Source: CAVPGH01 sp046726955
Lineage (GTDB): Bacteria > Acidobacteriota > Vicinamibacteria > Fen-336
Direction: 5' to 3'
Assembly: GCA_046726955.1 (NCBI GenBank)
Contig: JBKPBQ010000086.1
Coordinates: 1 to 6,417, forward strand
Length of the DNA stretch: 6,417 nt
The notes beneath the pieces were generated by a model, which saw only the letters and a list, made by a program, of their open reading frames with translations, did not search any database and was not told the origin of the DNA. Shown here piece after piece: positions 6,133-6,417 of this stretch; positions within the stretch are counted from its first letter, which is position 1; each line of letters begins with the position of its first letter. Both the position numbers and the translations under genes were made by a program.

Positions 6133-6417
6133 GCCAAGCACATCGCGTTTCTGACGTTCCTTCTGGTCTCGCTGGCAGCGGTTTCGTCGGCGCAGAGGAT
6201 CTCGGCGACACTCCGCGGCACGGTGACCGATGCCACCGGGGCCGTCGTTCCCGGTGCCAACGTGACGGTCAAAGGCGAGGAGACCGGGTTCACGCGCACG
6301 ACGGTCACCAACTCGACCGGGCTCTATTCGTTCACCGAGCTTCCCGTCGGCACCTACTCGGTTGAGGTGGGGCTGACTGGGTTCAAGTCCGCGGTGGTGA
6401 AGGGCGTCGTCCTGAAC
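6130..6417 (+). CDS. N-terminus of a probable TonB-dependent receptor with carboxypeptidase-regulatory-like domain (3'-partial)
   Basis: The frame stays open from ATG 6130 to the window edge (96 codons, no stop). Residues 1-21 form a signal peptide: Lys3, a hydrophobic core (IAFLTFLLVSLAAV) and a signal peptidase I site SSA followed by Gln22. Residues 25-96 match the carboxypeptidase-regulatory-like beta-sandwich: LRGTVTDATGAVVPGANVTV, then GLYSFTELPVGTYSVEV and GFKSAVVKGV. In Acidobacteriota this combination usually begins an outer-membrane TonB-dependent receptor or related protein of about 1,000 residues, but the plug and barrel are not in view. An alternative is a secreted protein with only the regulatory-like domain. 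A GGAGG ten bases upstream supports the start. Third positions ending in A or T are more frequent here than in the three upstream genes. The gene follows a promoter-like element and is likely a separate transcription unit. The ligand is unknown. Confidence 0.8.
   Translation, partial: MAKHIAFLTFLLVSLAAVSSAQRISATLRGTVTDATGAVVPGANVTVKGEETGFTRTTVTNSTGLYSFTELPVGTYSVEVGLTGFKSAVVKGVVLN

Noticed and set aside
1551..6311. A 1,586-codon open frame on the - strand spanning three + strand genes
   Set aside because: Its product is a low-complexity mix of Arg, Glu, His, Gly, Ala, Asp and Val with no recognisable domain. It is antisense to three well-supported genes. In GC-rich DNA, stops become rare in the frame opposite strongly G/C-ending codons, which explains its length.
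1..6417. CRISPR array, tRNA/rRNA, insertion sequence or phage attachment site
   Set aside because: No regularly spaced direct repeats, cloverleaf-like sequence, transposase motifs or terminal inverted repeats were seen. The window is almost fully covered by four ordinary genes.

Overview
The window is strongly GC-rich, with most third codon positions G or C. All real genes read on the + strand. The last gene carries the signal-peptide plus carboxypeptidase-regulatory-like N-terminus typical of TonB-dependent receptors that are abundant in Acidobacteriota. A high-GC acidobacterium or similar soil/sediment bacterium, possibly from a metagenome, is therefore the best guess. This is an inference from style, not from a marker gene.

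Layout: (1) 4-1581 is an AMP-forming aromatic acid-CoA ligase of the 2-aminobenzoate/benzoate-CoA ligase type, whose true N-terminus probably lies just upstream of the window. (2) 1578-3821 is a two-domain flavoenzyme: a group A FAD monooxygenase fused to an Old Yellow Enzyme-type FMN reductase. This is the architecture of 2-aminobenzoyl-CoA monooxygenase/reductase and of proteins labelled salicylyl-CoA 5-hydroxylase/oxidoreductase. It starts at a TTG that overlaps the ligase stop codon. (3) 3825-5990 is a membrane protein with about seven helices, ending in a PLC-like phosphodiesterase domain. It starts three bases after the flavoenzyme stop. (4) 5991-6129 is intergenic, with GC-rich inverted repeats, a TTGACA promoter-like element, an AT-rich inverted repeat and a good ribosome binding site. 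(5) 6130 to the window end is the start of a probable TonB-dependent receptor.

The first two genes make biochemical sense together. The ligase would activate anthranilate (or salicylate) to its CoA thioester. The fused flavoenzyme would then hydroxylate the CoA-bound ring and, in the anthranilate case, reduce it, so that the ring loses aromaticity without classical ring-cleaving dioxygenation. Tight packing suggests the PLC-like membrane protein is co-transcribed with them, although no functional link is obvious. The receptor gene appears to begin a separate transcription unit.

No RNA genes, CRISPR arrays, insertion sequences or attachment sites were seen. The closest thing to unusual biology is the dearomatising ligase/flavoenzyme pair in a probable acidobacterium, and the tightly linked membrane-anchored PLC-like enzyme.
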